Shown in pieces: positions 34,221 to 44,377 of a stretch of DNA of 64,000 nucleotides; position 1 is the first letter of the stretch, and each line of letters begins with the position of its first letter. The DNA is taken from contig JARZZO010000004.1 in assembly GCA_030544215.1 (NCBI GenBank), positions 45,745,980-45,809,979 of the forward strand. The letters run 5' to 3'. The translations under genes were made by a program, and so were the position numbers. The stretch is from Zantedeschia hybrid cultivar (taxonomy: Eukaryota; Streptophyta; Magnoliopsida; Alismatales; Araceae). A model generated the notes under the pieces. The model saw only the letters and a list, made by a program, of their open reading frames with translations, made no database searches and had not been told where the DNA came from.

Positions 34221-35479
34221 GGAGAGGACGAGCTTGAACTGGGGGTGGCATTAGAAATTAACATTTTCACTTGTTCGGACTCGGACAAGTGATCCTTCAC
34301 CTTTTCAGCCAGACCCCGCCACCTGTCAGCAAAACTGACAAACTCCTCATCAGGTTTCATCTTTTCTGCAATGAGGTCCGTGATAGACAAGGAGGGTGCA
34401 ACTCTGTCCTGGTATCGTTGAATAAATTTGCGTGAAACGATACCGTAATCCTCTACTTCTGAGGGTTCCAGGGAAAAGAACCACTCGAGGGCTGGTCCCT
34501 CTAGAGATCTCCTGAACAAGAAGGCCAACGACCTCTTATCATTCTGCCAGAAAGAGGATTCATACATGAACTCCTTCAGATGTGTGAAGGGGTTACCAGT
34601 ACCGTTGTACTTTCGGTACACTGGCATTTCAGAGGGTGGCAGATGGAATACTGGCAGGCTCGGTAGACTGATCTCTGGCACAGCTTTGACCCCCATCATT
34701 TTCTGGAGGTTATTAAATTGCTCATCCATACGCTCCATTTTGGCCAGCAGCGTTTGTGTGGTCAGATCTGCTTGGGGAGGAGGAGGAGGAGGAGGTACTT
34801 GGTAGGCCTGCTGCCTAGAGTACGTTGGACAGGGTGGACAATAGAGGGGAGGTCCGGCAGAGCTTCCGCCATGCCCGAGGGCATTTTGATAAGCAGGCGT
34901 TTGCGGTCTAGCCGGTTGCCTAGATGATGAAAGCTGCGGCCCAGCTGGCCGAGAAGTAATATGAAGGCCCTCCACGGCCTGATGGATATAAGGAGGAGGA
35001 AAAGAAGGTTGCTGAGGAACAGCAGTGGGAGCCACAGGGTTCGGCTCGACAGGCTGCATGGGTGCCTTCCCCTTCAAAATAGATTGGATCGCCTCGAACT
35101 GCTGAGGGTCCAGTCGGGAGGCAAGAACTCCCAGAGCATTGATGAGATCCGTAGGATCAGAGGATGAGGGATCATTCTGGTTCATGTCCCTCTCAAGATC
35201 AAGATTAGGGATCGCATATTCATGCGGAAGAGGATCAGGATATTGATCACGTGGAGGCAAAAGAGGTGTCCGAATATTCCCATCTAGACGATATGGAATG
35301 GGGATAGAACTACGGGAGGCATCAGCATCTCTCCCACTCTCATAGTTGTACTCAGAATCCCGAGGGGCATTAGCATCTCCCTCGTAATTAACCATGGCGT
35401 CTGGAGCCACACTCAAGTCCCTACCTGATCGTAGCAACATGATGTCAGATTCTTTTTCTTCAAGGATTTGATCAAACAA
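34217..35479 (-). CDS. Tat gag N-terminal part
   Basis: A 420-codon frame with the retrotransposon gag core (LEGPALEWFFSLEPSEVEDY, FIQRYQ, EEFVSFADRWRGLAEKV) near residues 310-400. Upstream are a Pro/Gln-rich stretch and a short coiled segment (LLAKMERMDEQFNNLQKMM). Gag forms the particle that packages element RNA. The frame breaks at 34217-34220, where a shift leads into the next frame. The start at 35479 was chosen as the first Met of the open frame. Confidence 0.82.
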   Translation of the reverse strand: MFDQILEEKESDIMLLRSGRDLSVAPDAMVNYEGDANAPRDSEYNYESGRDADASRSSIPIPYRLDGNIRTPLLPPRDQYPDPLPHEYAIPNLDLERDMNQNDPSSSDPTDLINALGVLASRLDPQQFEAIQSILKGKAPMQPVEPNPVAPTAVPQQPSFPPPYIHQAVEGLHITSRPAGPQLSSSRQPARPQTPAYQNALGHGGSSAGPPLYCPPCPTYSRQQAYQVPPPPPPPQADLTTQTLLAKMERMDEQFNNLQKMMGVKAVPEISLPSLPVFHLPPSEMPVYRKYNGTGNPFTHLKEFMYESSFWQNDKRSLAFLFRRSLEGPALEWFFSLEPSEVEDYGIVSRKFIQRYQDRVAPSLSITDLIAEKMKPDEEFVSFADRWRGLAEKVKDHLSESEQVKMLISNATPSSSSSSP

Positions 35480-36456
35480 GTTGTACAGAGATTAATCAAA
35501 CAAGTGGATGCTTAACGTGATTTTAGGATTCCTTGTTGAGTTATTTGAATTGGATTAAACCACAATTTCGCTCAGGGAAAGGATCCTAGTTTCAGTTCAA
35601 TTTCCACCGTTATTATCTAAGGCTTTCTCTCACAACGCTTTCAGAATCTAACCAGGACTTCAATTGGTACAACCAGCCCGATGATCAAGGAGGAATACCT
35701 TGATTTTGGGGACTTATGGAGGTCTCAACGTCAACTTCTCTAGTCTGATCAAGGGACCAACCCAATCAGAGAGAGTTGCTGACGTCGAGTAATGTGTTCC
35801 TAAGAAGAGGAGGGTATTAGCCTCAATGCGTATGTCCTGTGGCCTGGATGGCCTCTAATGCTTAGTAAGTAATGGGTATCTAGCACTCAAAACACAGAAA
35901 TCTGGAAACTGAAAAAAATTAAGAAACTGTCTGAATCGCGTCGATGGTAGTCGACGCTATTCAAAACAGAACTTAATTTTTCGCAGAAGCAGTTGCAGAC
36001 AGCAGAGAAACTGTGAAGCCTGAAAGGCATCTAGGGGTGTTGACGCGGTTTGAAACGCGTCAGCAATCCTAGACGCTTTTCAGTTCGCAGAAACAATTTA
36101 CAGGAGGATTTTCTGCGTTGAATCCTCCTCAAACAAGGTAAAAAGCAGTAAACAATCGACTCATGCAAAAAAAATTTTAGTTCCAGATTTTAAACAGGAT
36201 GATTTACTAACTAACAACTAGAAAAACAATCAATCACACATCATTTTTATCACAAAAACAGCTTTTTGAGTTAATCAAGGGGGGGGCAAGATCTTGCCAC
36301 TGGGGTGTGCACGTGGTGCACGAGAGAAATTAATTAAACTAAACACTCACCAATTGGTGAGGACGTGTCCAGAGACACAAATGGTGCACCGTGGGTGCCC
36401 GATATGATGATAGCAAGAACAAAAAGAAACTAAAAGATAGCGAGACCAAGTCCCAC
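35480..36456 (-). other. Tat 5' leader
   Basis: About 1 kb between the primer-binding site and gag, without a conserved reading frame. It carries two clear GCGTC/GACGC modules (35930-35965 and 36050-36083) and one degenerate one (36017-36055). Confidence 0.7.
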
Positions 36457-36474
36457 CGTGATCGCCAAAAAAGT
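36457..36474 (-). other. Primer-binding region of the Tat element
   Basis: On the minus strand TTTTTTGGCGATCACGGTG directly follows the LTR end. TGGCGA-type sites are common in Tat elements. The priming tRNA was not identified. A near copy lies inside the LTR at 36563-36580. Confidence 0.55.
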
Positions 36475-37794
36475 TGTAGGTGCTTAGAATGACCGTGTGA
36501 TTAACATGAAATATCTATGTTGTTTAGTGTAAACTAACCTATTAAAAACAGCAACTAAAGTGCAGTGATCGCCAGAAACTTTTAACTAAAAAGTTTCAAA
36601 AGAGATATGATCGCCTACCTTTCAAACGCGGAAGATTGAGTCCTTGGTTCCCCTTCCTCAGCCGGCTGAAGAAAGAGAGCCCTTTCTTTGCTTTTTGTTC
36701 TTGCTGTGGAATTTGAGGTTGAGAAACGTCCAGAAGTTGTGCTTGATTTGCTCCCCTTTTGAATCTCTCGTTGTTGTTGAGTGCAACAGAGACAGAAACA
36801 GAAAAAAAACGAAGAAACAATGATGAGAATTTAAGTAGAAGCAGTATCTGAACTAATCATGATGTTAAGCATATTTAAAACAGCAAACTTACTTTTTTAA
36901 TGGCTTTGAAACCCCTTAAATCAAGTAGGTTTTTGAAAGATTATGCTGTGGTGTGTGTTTGCATGAAGTGAATATGAAGAATGAAACTAATGAAATGAAT
37001 GCAGTAATGAAAAACTTATGCCCGGTCGGTTGAAGCCTTGAAAGGATGAAGATCTTGAAAGGGACGCCGACTTCTGGAAATGGCAGCGCTCCGGCGTTAC
37101 GACGTTGTTGCTTCAATCTTCAACTCGCTATAACGCTATGGCTCAACTCAACTCAATTCTGTTCTCTTTCTTTTTTTCTTTTTTCTCTTCAACATGCAGG
37201 GTATTTATAAGCATTTCTTGCGTCCGAGATTAACATAGAAAAACTCCGAGATTTATCCTTCTTAACCGACAGATAAATACTGATTAATTCATCTTTATCT
37301 GTAATTATCTAAAATGCGTCCACCTTGGATGACGCCTTTCAGATTAATTAAGATAAGGATAAATATCCGGGAAAACTTATCTTTATCTTTATTAGGTAAA
37401 ACGCGTCCACCTATGTAGACGTCTTTTAGACTAATTAAGATAAGGATAAACATCCGGAGGGGAAGTAGAAATAGCCTAGGAAACTTAAATCGCGTCGACA
37501 CTCACAGACGCCTTTTAGTTAATTAATTAATTAATTAAAATTCAAATTTAAACGTTAAAACAGGAATAAAGTCTAAATGGCGTCCACTTGGGTCGACGTC
37601 TTTTAGAATTCTTCATATTTTAACTCAAATTTGAGCTAAAATCAATTCAATTGATTAACTTAAACATGTCTGTCAAACCCGACACTTAAAAAGATTAATA
37701 AAAATTAATTAATGATTAATTATCAGACCATTACGAGGCATTATTGTATGATATGAAATTTACTCGAAATGACGTCAAAATTAGCGTGTCTACG
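36475..37794 (-). repeat. 5' LTR of the Tat element (1320 bp)
   Basis: The upstream LTR on the minus strand. A TATA box lies near 37200-37209 (minus strand TTATAAATACC). Four palindromic modules lie at about 37310, 37394, 37484 and 37571, matching those of the other LTR. The outer end reads CTACG instead of CTACA. Confidence 0.92.
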
Positions 37795-38029
37795 ATACTT
37801 TCTGTGAGGTATCTGTTCTTTTAGCAGTCAAACCAGATGCACCACTGTTTGTCAAGGATGCAGAAAGAATAAATATGAGAGATGTTGTGGGTAGCCACAT
37901 TGTTTGGTTTAAAGACTATGTAAGATTCTTCTTTTATTTAAATTTTTAGATGTAATTGTTTATTTAGACTTTGAAAATAATCTTGTGAAATTTTTTTTTT
38001 TCTTACAGGTTCAACCTTATATGGTGTAA

Positions 38030-38399
38030 TTTAGATGAAGGAGATATCAACTTTATGGTCTTATGGTTTATGGATATTTTTTTTATTGTACTTTTGAAAA
38101 ACGGATGGACTATGTAATTGATAGATAGATGTAAATTTTCTTCCCGTGACGATTTCGTTTAATGTTATGATGTGTTTCTAAACTTTACAGGTGGAATATA
38201 TTGACACAAATATACATTTTGTTATACGAAAGAATTTATTCAATGTGTGATATAATGTGTGTACGTGATAGAAATGTGTTACGCGTACATTATACGTGAA
38301 ATGTATAATGAGTGCATGATTCTGTTACAGAGAATTAATATATTTCATTTTATGTGAAATGGCATAAATAAAAAAATATAAATTGTTCGATAAATTATA
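38030..38399. other. CACTA 3' untranslated region
   Basis: AT-rich sequence after the last exon of the split CACTA gene; no gene is seen. Confidence 0.5.
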
Positions 38400-38731
38400 T
38401 TTTAACGGTTTGACCAAAAAATACTTACGGTTTTTTTAGTAAGTACAGATGATAAGATGTTTTTCAAAATATTATATGCTAACAGTTTGGTTTGCGTATA
38501 CTTACGGTGTTTTCCGTAGGTATAGATCAATCTGTAATTACGGTTACTAAACCGACAGTATAGATTTTGTCAACTTACGGTTGAATAACCGTATGTATAG
38601 GCTATAGGAACGGTTGCTACACGTACGGTTGGTGGCCGTAGGGGGTTTCGTAAGTAAAGGTATTTACTAACGGTGTTTGGTACATAACTTACGGTTATCT
38701 GCCGTAAGTATAGACCAAGTTTGTTGTAGTG
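38400..38731. repeat. Right CACTA subterminal repeats and terminal inverted repeat
   Basis: At least ten copies of ACTTACGGTT, TAACGGTT or CCGTAAGTA-like motifs in both orientations, ending in TTTGTTGTAGTG. Denser than at the left end. Confidence 0.88.
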
Positions 38732-39028
38732 TGCGCATCAATGCATCTAATTGAACATATATAATGGGACTCATGTGAGTACTGACTTTAGACTATATCA
38801 GTAATTCTTAGTAGTACTACAAATTAAAGATGGACCAACACACCAAGGGAAACAGGCAATTCCTCGTCGTACATACGTCATGAGAATTTGATAGATAGCT
38901 TATTCATGGGGAGTAGATGGAAACATGCATATAACCTCCTTTCAACATAATCTTAACAACTGCGCGCGCCTTCATATTTGCAGCATCACCTCGTCTCCAT
39001 CTGTAGTTGTAAACTTTCCCACTTGTGA

Positions 39029-39258
39029 TTAGCCAATATGTGGGGCTCTGGTGACGAAGCCATTCTTATTAACCCACACCCACACCCTGTCGCAGCGGAA
39101 ATTTTGGATGACTAGCGAGCCCTCCTTCACGATGATAGCATTAACCAGAGGGTTCTCTCTCTCTATTGCTGCCGCAGCCTCCTTTCCACCGTCTCCCACG
39201 AGTTCCGGCCACCTGCTCTTCCCTTCACACCAAGAACAACATAGTTGATCAGGCCAAA

Positions 39259-39313
<55 letters not shown>

Positions 39314-40410
39314 AGTTGTATAATACTGACATGAACAGCCCTTCCCAAGCACGTACGTCGGTTTTTGCATGGATTTTCTTACCAGTATATCTCTGAAATC
39401 TTTTGTCCGTGATGATAGACTGTTATTGTTAGCTTCTAGGACCTGTTCGGTGCCCTAAGTATGTTTACATTTACTATGACCTCTTTTCTTTTTATGATAT
39501 TTTTCATTTGAATAGTAAAATGTTTATAGATTTACCCTCAAATTCAGAACCTCCTCATAAACTTACATTTTTTATTATAAATGTGTTTGTGATAATTACC
39601 TTCATCTGCATTTTCTTAAATTGCATCCAAACTAGGACAAAGACTTACTTGAAGAGAATAGCTTGTACCATATATATATATGTCCCTGCAGCTCAAGGAT
39701 GATAAATTTACAGAGGAGGGGGGCTACAGCATTGGAAACATCAAAGTTATGCATCTACTATTTTTCTTAGAGTTAGAACAAGAGTGTCATGACACACTTC
39801 GAGTAGAAATGATATTTCACAATTGAGTCGAAAGTTAAAGCGTCATTATCTTTAGGCCGTGTTTGGGGCAGCTTGTAATTAATAAAGACACCTTTGTCCT
39901 TCTATCTAATTATTATGAGAGAAAGAAGTTATGTCTTAGAAGTTACTTATATAATACTTAGATTGTGTTTTTTTTAACTTCTATCCAAAAGCTATAAAGT
40001 AGGACTATCTGGATCGGGAGAAGAGTAGAGTTGTTTAAGAAAGATTTGATTTGACTAATTACTCTCTCCTCAATCTTTTTCATGCATGTATAAATTATAT
40101 TTAAAATCAAATACTATCCTTGCGAACAGTCAAGGATGTGGTACAAGCATATACAGAAGTAAATATTATTTGATGCATTTTAGAAGTCAAGCATAGTGAA
40201 TCTAACAGCATAGCATCAGATGTTGGATAGTCAAATAAAATGTAAGACAAAATATGTTTAGTACATCCTTTAACATACATATAACCAGGAAAAAAAGGCC
40301 TCTTTCCCAATGGAGAACAGGAGCATGTATCATACTGTTGTCCTAGAAGAACTTGAGCAAAAAGGCTTTGGTGAAAGACAAAGTGTCCTCTCACCTTTGC
40401 ACCCGTCCAT
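39029..40410 (-). CDS. Potato-type-I serine protease inhibitor, two exons
   Basis: A host gene of the potato inhibitor I family (small inhibitors of chymotrypsin/subtilisin-like proteases, often wound- or pest-induced). Exon 1 is 40410-40395 (start plus MDGCK) with donor GTGAGAGG. The intron is 40394-39223 (1172 bp). Exon 2 is 39222-39029. Joined they give 69 residues, the usual family length. Family marks are GKSRWPELVG, AAAAIERENP, NAIIVKEGS, FRCDRVWVWV and the end APHIG. There is no signal peptide, as in cytosolic members. The reactive-loop segment reads GSLVIQNFR, where the family usually has Pro after GS, Thr at P2 and Asp at P1', so the inferred scissile bond is Gln-Asn. A TATA box lies about 60 bp upstream. 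The CACTA starts 298 bp past the stop. Intact as read. Confidence 0.9.
39260..39311. repeat. (TA)26 microsatellite in the inhibitor intron
   Basis: 52 bases of perfect TA repeat, 37 bp from the splice acceptor of exon 2. Tyr/Ile-repeat reading frames here are artefacts. Confidence 0.97.
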
Positions 40411-40470
40411 ATATCCTTCCCTGATCTCTTTCTCTGCCTTTACCTGAAGAGTGCTAGAGGGACTTGTATT

Positions 40471-40477
40471 ATTTATA
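40471..40477 (-). promoter_or_regulatory. TATA box of the protease-inhibitor gene
   Basis: Minus-strand CTATAAATA about 61 bp before the ATG, implying a 5' leader of roughly 30 bases. Confidence 0.65.
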
Positions 40478-40655
40478 GACTGGAAGGAGAGAGATTTTTG
40501 GTTCGGTTTGATACCCCAAAAATGCCATGTGAAGAATCTGACCACGTCCAAACAGAGACCAGTAAGCGGTGGTTGGTGAACAGTTGCCATATTTTATCTT
40601 CCTACCTACTCTCTTTAGTTTATTTGTGTAATTTGATTTTATATATCTTGTTAAG

Positions 40656-40864
40656 CAGTGGCGGATCTAATTTATATCCAGTGGGTGATCCTATTGTATT
40701 ATGTAAAACTTAAGAAGATCTATTGATTTTGACCATTTAGAACGACTGGTCCACTAATTTTAGCACGTTAGAATGACTCTACTGGTTTGCTGATCCCGAT
40801 CTAATATAAGGACCTCCCACGGTCTCAACTATCCCACTAAACAAAATTTTTACGTGCGCCACTA
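40656..40864. mobile_element. hAT-like MITE, copy 2 (209 bp)
   Basis: Starts CAGTGGCGGATCTAA and ends GTGCGCCACTA. Flanking 8-mers are TTGTTAAG and TTGTTAAC (7 of 8 match), as for hAT insertions. The interior is related to the element at 13756-13988. It lies 179 bp upstream of the inhibitor TATA box. Confidence 0.68.
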
Positions 40865-41689
40865 TTGTTAACTTATTTTTCTAATCTTTTCTTGTAAGTG
40901 TTATCTTGGGATCAACTTGGAATTCTTTGAGGTTTATACAACGGACGTACCAACATCTATGTGTGTGTGCGTGTGTTTTGGAAAATAAGATTCAAGTCCA
41001 TAGTTGTGTTCGCGGCAGCCGGCCGGAGTTAAATAATGAGTCAATGGTCATAAGCTGCCATCAGATGGAGAGCTGTTGAATACATAGGAGATCAGCACCT
41101 AGGACGGCAATGCAAAGGAGTTTTTAATAGCTTCACCCATCAAAATGTGATCCAATTCACAAATCAAATAACGTGATAATTCCAAAAGAGCTCTGCCAAG
41201 GAGACGCGGACAGCCGAACCCTCGTACGCCAAATGCACCTACTCATCATTATTGGCGGCAAAAACTCTGTCGGAAAAAAAAATTGAAAATTTCTTTTCTA
41301 TAATCTTTTAATATTCTTTATAATCTCCTGCAGTCTTCATATATTCTTAAACCCCACAATCAATCTTCAAATCATCCTTGATAAATTTCTCGAGGGACCT
41401 TTTAGGAGGGTCGAAGGACCTTTAAGAGATCTTTTAATATTTTTGTAGGAATTAATAAGAAATATAAGGATTGTAAAAATTTATATAGAATACTGAAAAT
41501 TTATAAAGATGGACAAATAAAAGTATAAAGAAGAAGGCACGTTCCCAACGTTTTCTCCTCGCGAGTGGACCGGATTAAGCTGAGACCTTGTTACTTGTTA
41601 GCAATTTCTTCCATGTGATTGACTACCAGAAGCTCATTTATCATGTATCAAATTTCGATTTGGATATATATTAAAGTTCTGGAATTTTT
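40865..41689. other. No gene recognised
   Basis: Intergenic AT-rich sequence; short reading frames only. Confidence 0.5.
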
Positions 41690-42079
41690 ATATGCACACA
41701 TTCTTATAAATTGCTGTATTCGTACATGTATTCCCGACTCACATAAGTTGTTATAAGTATCTGTGACATCCTTATGAAGGTTCCAGTCTTACCCTTTCCG
41801 TCAAAATACTACTAACTTTAATCACATATATAAAGTTCAGATACCTTTACATATATATCCTAAAATTTATTAAGAAAATTCATCCATACTTTGATCTTCA
41901 CTAGAATTTGCAGAATCTTTGTGACATTTGTTTGGAGTTCATGATATTTTGATAGAAATATAACTATAATATTTTTGAAGATCTCAGAGAAATTTATAAC
42001 ACAATTAGTGAGAGTAGAAGTCTACGTACAGACACAATAATTTACAATAGTATATATGCAAAAAAATTCAAAATTATTT
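41690..42079. mobile_element. Mutator-like foldback MITE, copy 2 (diverged)
   Basis: Arms of about 130 bp at about 41690-41805 and 41945-42079 are imperfect inverted copies and match those of copy 1 (shared AACTATAATATTTTTGAAGA-like core, GCATATATA-type ends, CCGTCAAAATA at the inner edge). No clear 9-bp duplication remains. Confidence 0.58.
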
Positions 42080-43322
42080 TGCAAAAAATGTTTCAGATTT
42101 CGGAGCAAATATGAAGTATGGACAAATCTTTATCTTTCTATTTTGTTAATTGAACATGCATCAAAATCATGATAAAAAAAGACATCAATCAAACAGACAT
42201 CAGTACACCTAGACGATGACGCTAAAATTTTGCATGTACAAATCAAATTGTCAAAACTGAAGTCGGGGTCTAGGAGTTTTTGTCTGCTGCCTTTGTAGTA
42301 GGAACGTTTATATTGAGATCTTGGTGGCATTGTTCTTTATCAAATGTACATTTAAATTTATTTAGAATTTTTGCATTTTCTAGTCAGATAATTAAACTTA
42401 AATAACAGACAAGCATGCATATTCAACAGATCATAAATTTCATGAAGCCAGGCTTATCACCCGAGTGGCTAACTAATATGAGCATAGCATGACGAGAAAG
42501 GTTTCCCAATTTGTTTACCCACCTGATGTGGGTATGCTTGATTGGTTGGGACATAAAAAGTAAGTATAACTGTAGCAGGTAAATTTATAAGTAAGCCTTC
42601 AACTTGAACTTCTCCCTTTGACGGAATAAAAGAACTGGGAAAGTTTTCCGGTCATTCTAGTATTGCTCAATTAATATCATGTTGGCAATTAATTTTCTTC
42701 ATACTAAAGCAGAAACTATTGTTACATGTCCACATTACTGCAAATACTAACATAGTCAAAGCTTTTTCAGTCACAGAAAAGGAGGCAATTTCAAACGTCT
42801 ACATGCTACTTGGATTGATACAAATAGATCCTTTTTGACAGATGCCTAGGAGCTCTGCTGGGAAGTCATGTGTCCAATGCTCCGTCAATTTCGTAGTTCT
42901 GCCTTCAGATGCTAATTACCTGCGTTCAGCTGAGTTGGTGTGCTTCTATGTTCACATGTTTGACAAAAGTTAATTTCTTAGGTATATTTTTTTACCATAG
43001 TTTGATACAAGTTTCTTACACACATACAGCATATATTTTGTAGAAACATTGAGCCTTGTTAATCAGAAATAAAATAATAATAAAATGTTTCAAATGACAT
43101 AGTTTTCATATTAATTTATCTCAAATTTAATAGACTTTTATTTTTCAAGTGCCCAAACACTTCAGATAGTTCAAAATATTAATTATCTGTTCAAAATGAT
43201 AACCTTATTATCCAAAAGCAAGGCATTGGATGAGTAACGCTCAGAATGCCAAACAAATATCATCGGATGAGTAGCACTACAATCTGCGCAAAGCATCATG
43301 TGTTATAATTTGCGTAAAGAAC
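42080..43322. other. No gene recognised
   Basis: Intergenic AT-rich sequence. AGCTCTGCTGGGAAGTCATG and neighbouring bases near 42850 look slightly gene-like but no exon could be built. Confidence 0.45.
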
Positions 43323-43880
43323 TCATAAGTCAACAATGCTAAAGAGGAAGCACGAGGAGGTTTCAAACGTAGAGGGGAATGGGAAAAGAAGGTGAAGGAG
43401 GAGAATTTCATTTGGCTCAAAAGCACCAGTGGGTCGATCCGCTAATCTCTTTCTTCTCCGGTCTATGAACTTGTTGAATATTACGGCCCACAAAAGACGA
43501 CCCAAAACTAAAAATTTCAAGAGAAACTCGGAGAGGGAACAAATATGCGGAGGGGACTTTCCTAATTAAGCCGGACCTCCTGTTCCGACCAGAGCCAGGA
43601 GCTTGAGGTCCCTGACCGTACGAACTCATGGATGGACTTTAAGTATCGGAATTCGTTTCAGACAAAGTTTTTTTTACCAGAGTCAGCCTTTTATACAGAT
43701 CCGATCGCTATATAAAGGGCCCTGCACCCAACCGATGAAGATATGCTTTCGAGAGCCGCTATTTACTCTTTCTCTGAGAATCTCCAGTCTTCTGACTTAG
43801 GTATCAAAGGGAGTTCCTTCGGATCACTGTCAGGGACCTTCTAACGGTATTTTATTTTGCAGGGACCATCATGTGACATT
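43323..43880 (+). repeat. Probable gypsy LTR fragment with TATA box
   Basis: CTATATAAAGGGCCCTGCAC near 43709-43728 is a strong TATA region. It is followed by a transcript-start-like segment and CAGTCTTCTGACTTAGG, resembling the U5 part of plant gypsy LTRs. Ends and target duplication were not found, so it could also be a decayed promoter of another type. Confidence 0.35.
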
Positions 43881-44377
43881 CCTCTGATTAAAAATAGAAG
43901 ACTCGGATCATAATGGACAAGATTTTGACCCATATGAAAGTTTACCATTTTTTTACATCGTGAAAGAGAGAAAATGATTTCAGATGGGTTTTGTTTCCTA
44001 TAAATTAACAAAACATACATAGAAAGAAAACTCAAATAATGTAAAGGAGAGAATATTCCGGTGAAGATAGGTTGTAGTTGTGCCGATAACACTGGTATAC
44101 AAAAGTAAGAAAAGCACGCTCTTGTACTCTAAGATGAGACAAAAACATTTTATTGTGTAAGGTTAGTTTTATAAGTCACCCTAGCGCATCTTCTTTAGGG
44201 CATTTGATACCAACACTAACTTCTGGGGGGCATGTTGTTTGTCAGATTAGTGTTGCTGCCAAAACCCACAACTTCACTCCACCTACAATCGATCTCCCAA
44301 GGACTCCTGGTTGTCTCTTACGATTCCCTTCACAAGGTCAACCTTTGTTTTTAACTCTTGTTACTGTTGTTTAGTTA
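43881..44377. other. No gene recognised
   Basis: Intergenic; short frames only. Confidence 0.45.

Larger units (their letters stand above)
23743..37794 (-). mobile_element. Ty3/gypsy Tat-type retrotransposon, complete with both LTRs
   Basis: Two direct LTRs (1313 and 1320 bp) enclose gag, protease, RT, archaeal-type RNase H and integrase on the minus strand. The 5-bp ATACT flanks it (23738-23742 and 37795-37799). LTR ends are TGTAG and CTACA, with CTACG at the right outer end. The archaeal-type RNase H between RT and integrase and the DFRDLNRACPKDDFPLPHID motif place it in the Tat/Ogre group. It is inserted in an exon of the CACTA. Frameshifts, in-frame stops and an internal deletion make it non-autonomous. 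Confidence 0.94.
23657..38029 (+). pseudogene. 3' end of a second CACTA gene (possibly TNPA-like), split by the Tat insertion
   Basis: Bases 23659-23742 read as open coding sequence up to the ATACT target site. Bases 37800-37919 continue in the same frame after the second ATACT. A GT-AG intron (37920-38008) then leads to a short last exon 38009-38029 ending TAA. The downstream exon carries VGSHIVWFKDY, resembling the conserved ending of accessory transposase proteins in plant CACTA elements. The exact family is uncertain, and upstream exons were not found. The retrotransposon lies inside an exon, so the gene is disrupted. Confidence 0.62.
14579..38731 (+). mobile_element. CACTA (En/Spm) transposon, complete ends, interrupted by a Tat element
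   Basis: Begins CACTACAACAAAATTG and ends TTTGTTGTAGTG, an inverted match of the first 12 bases. Both ends are flanked by the same 3 bp, TGC (14576-14578 and 38732-38734), the duplication length of this superfamily. Subterminal CTTACGG/CCGTAAG repeats fill about 190 bp on the left and 330 bp on the right. Inside are a TNP2-type transposase, a Ulp1-like protease fragment and the 3' end of another gene. Removing the nested 14.05 kb retrotransposon and one target copy leaves about 10.1 kb, normal for an autonomous CACTA. Confidence 0.95.

Noticed and set aside
39163..39396. Tyr/Ile-repeat reading frames on both strands
   Set aside because: They translate the (TA)26 microsatellite inside the inhibitor intron; the splice structure explains the coding part.
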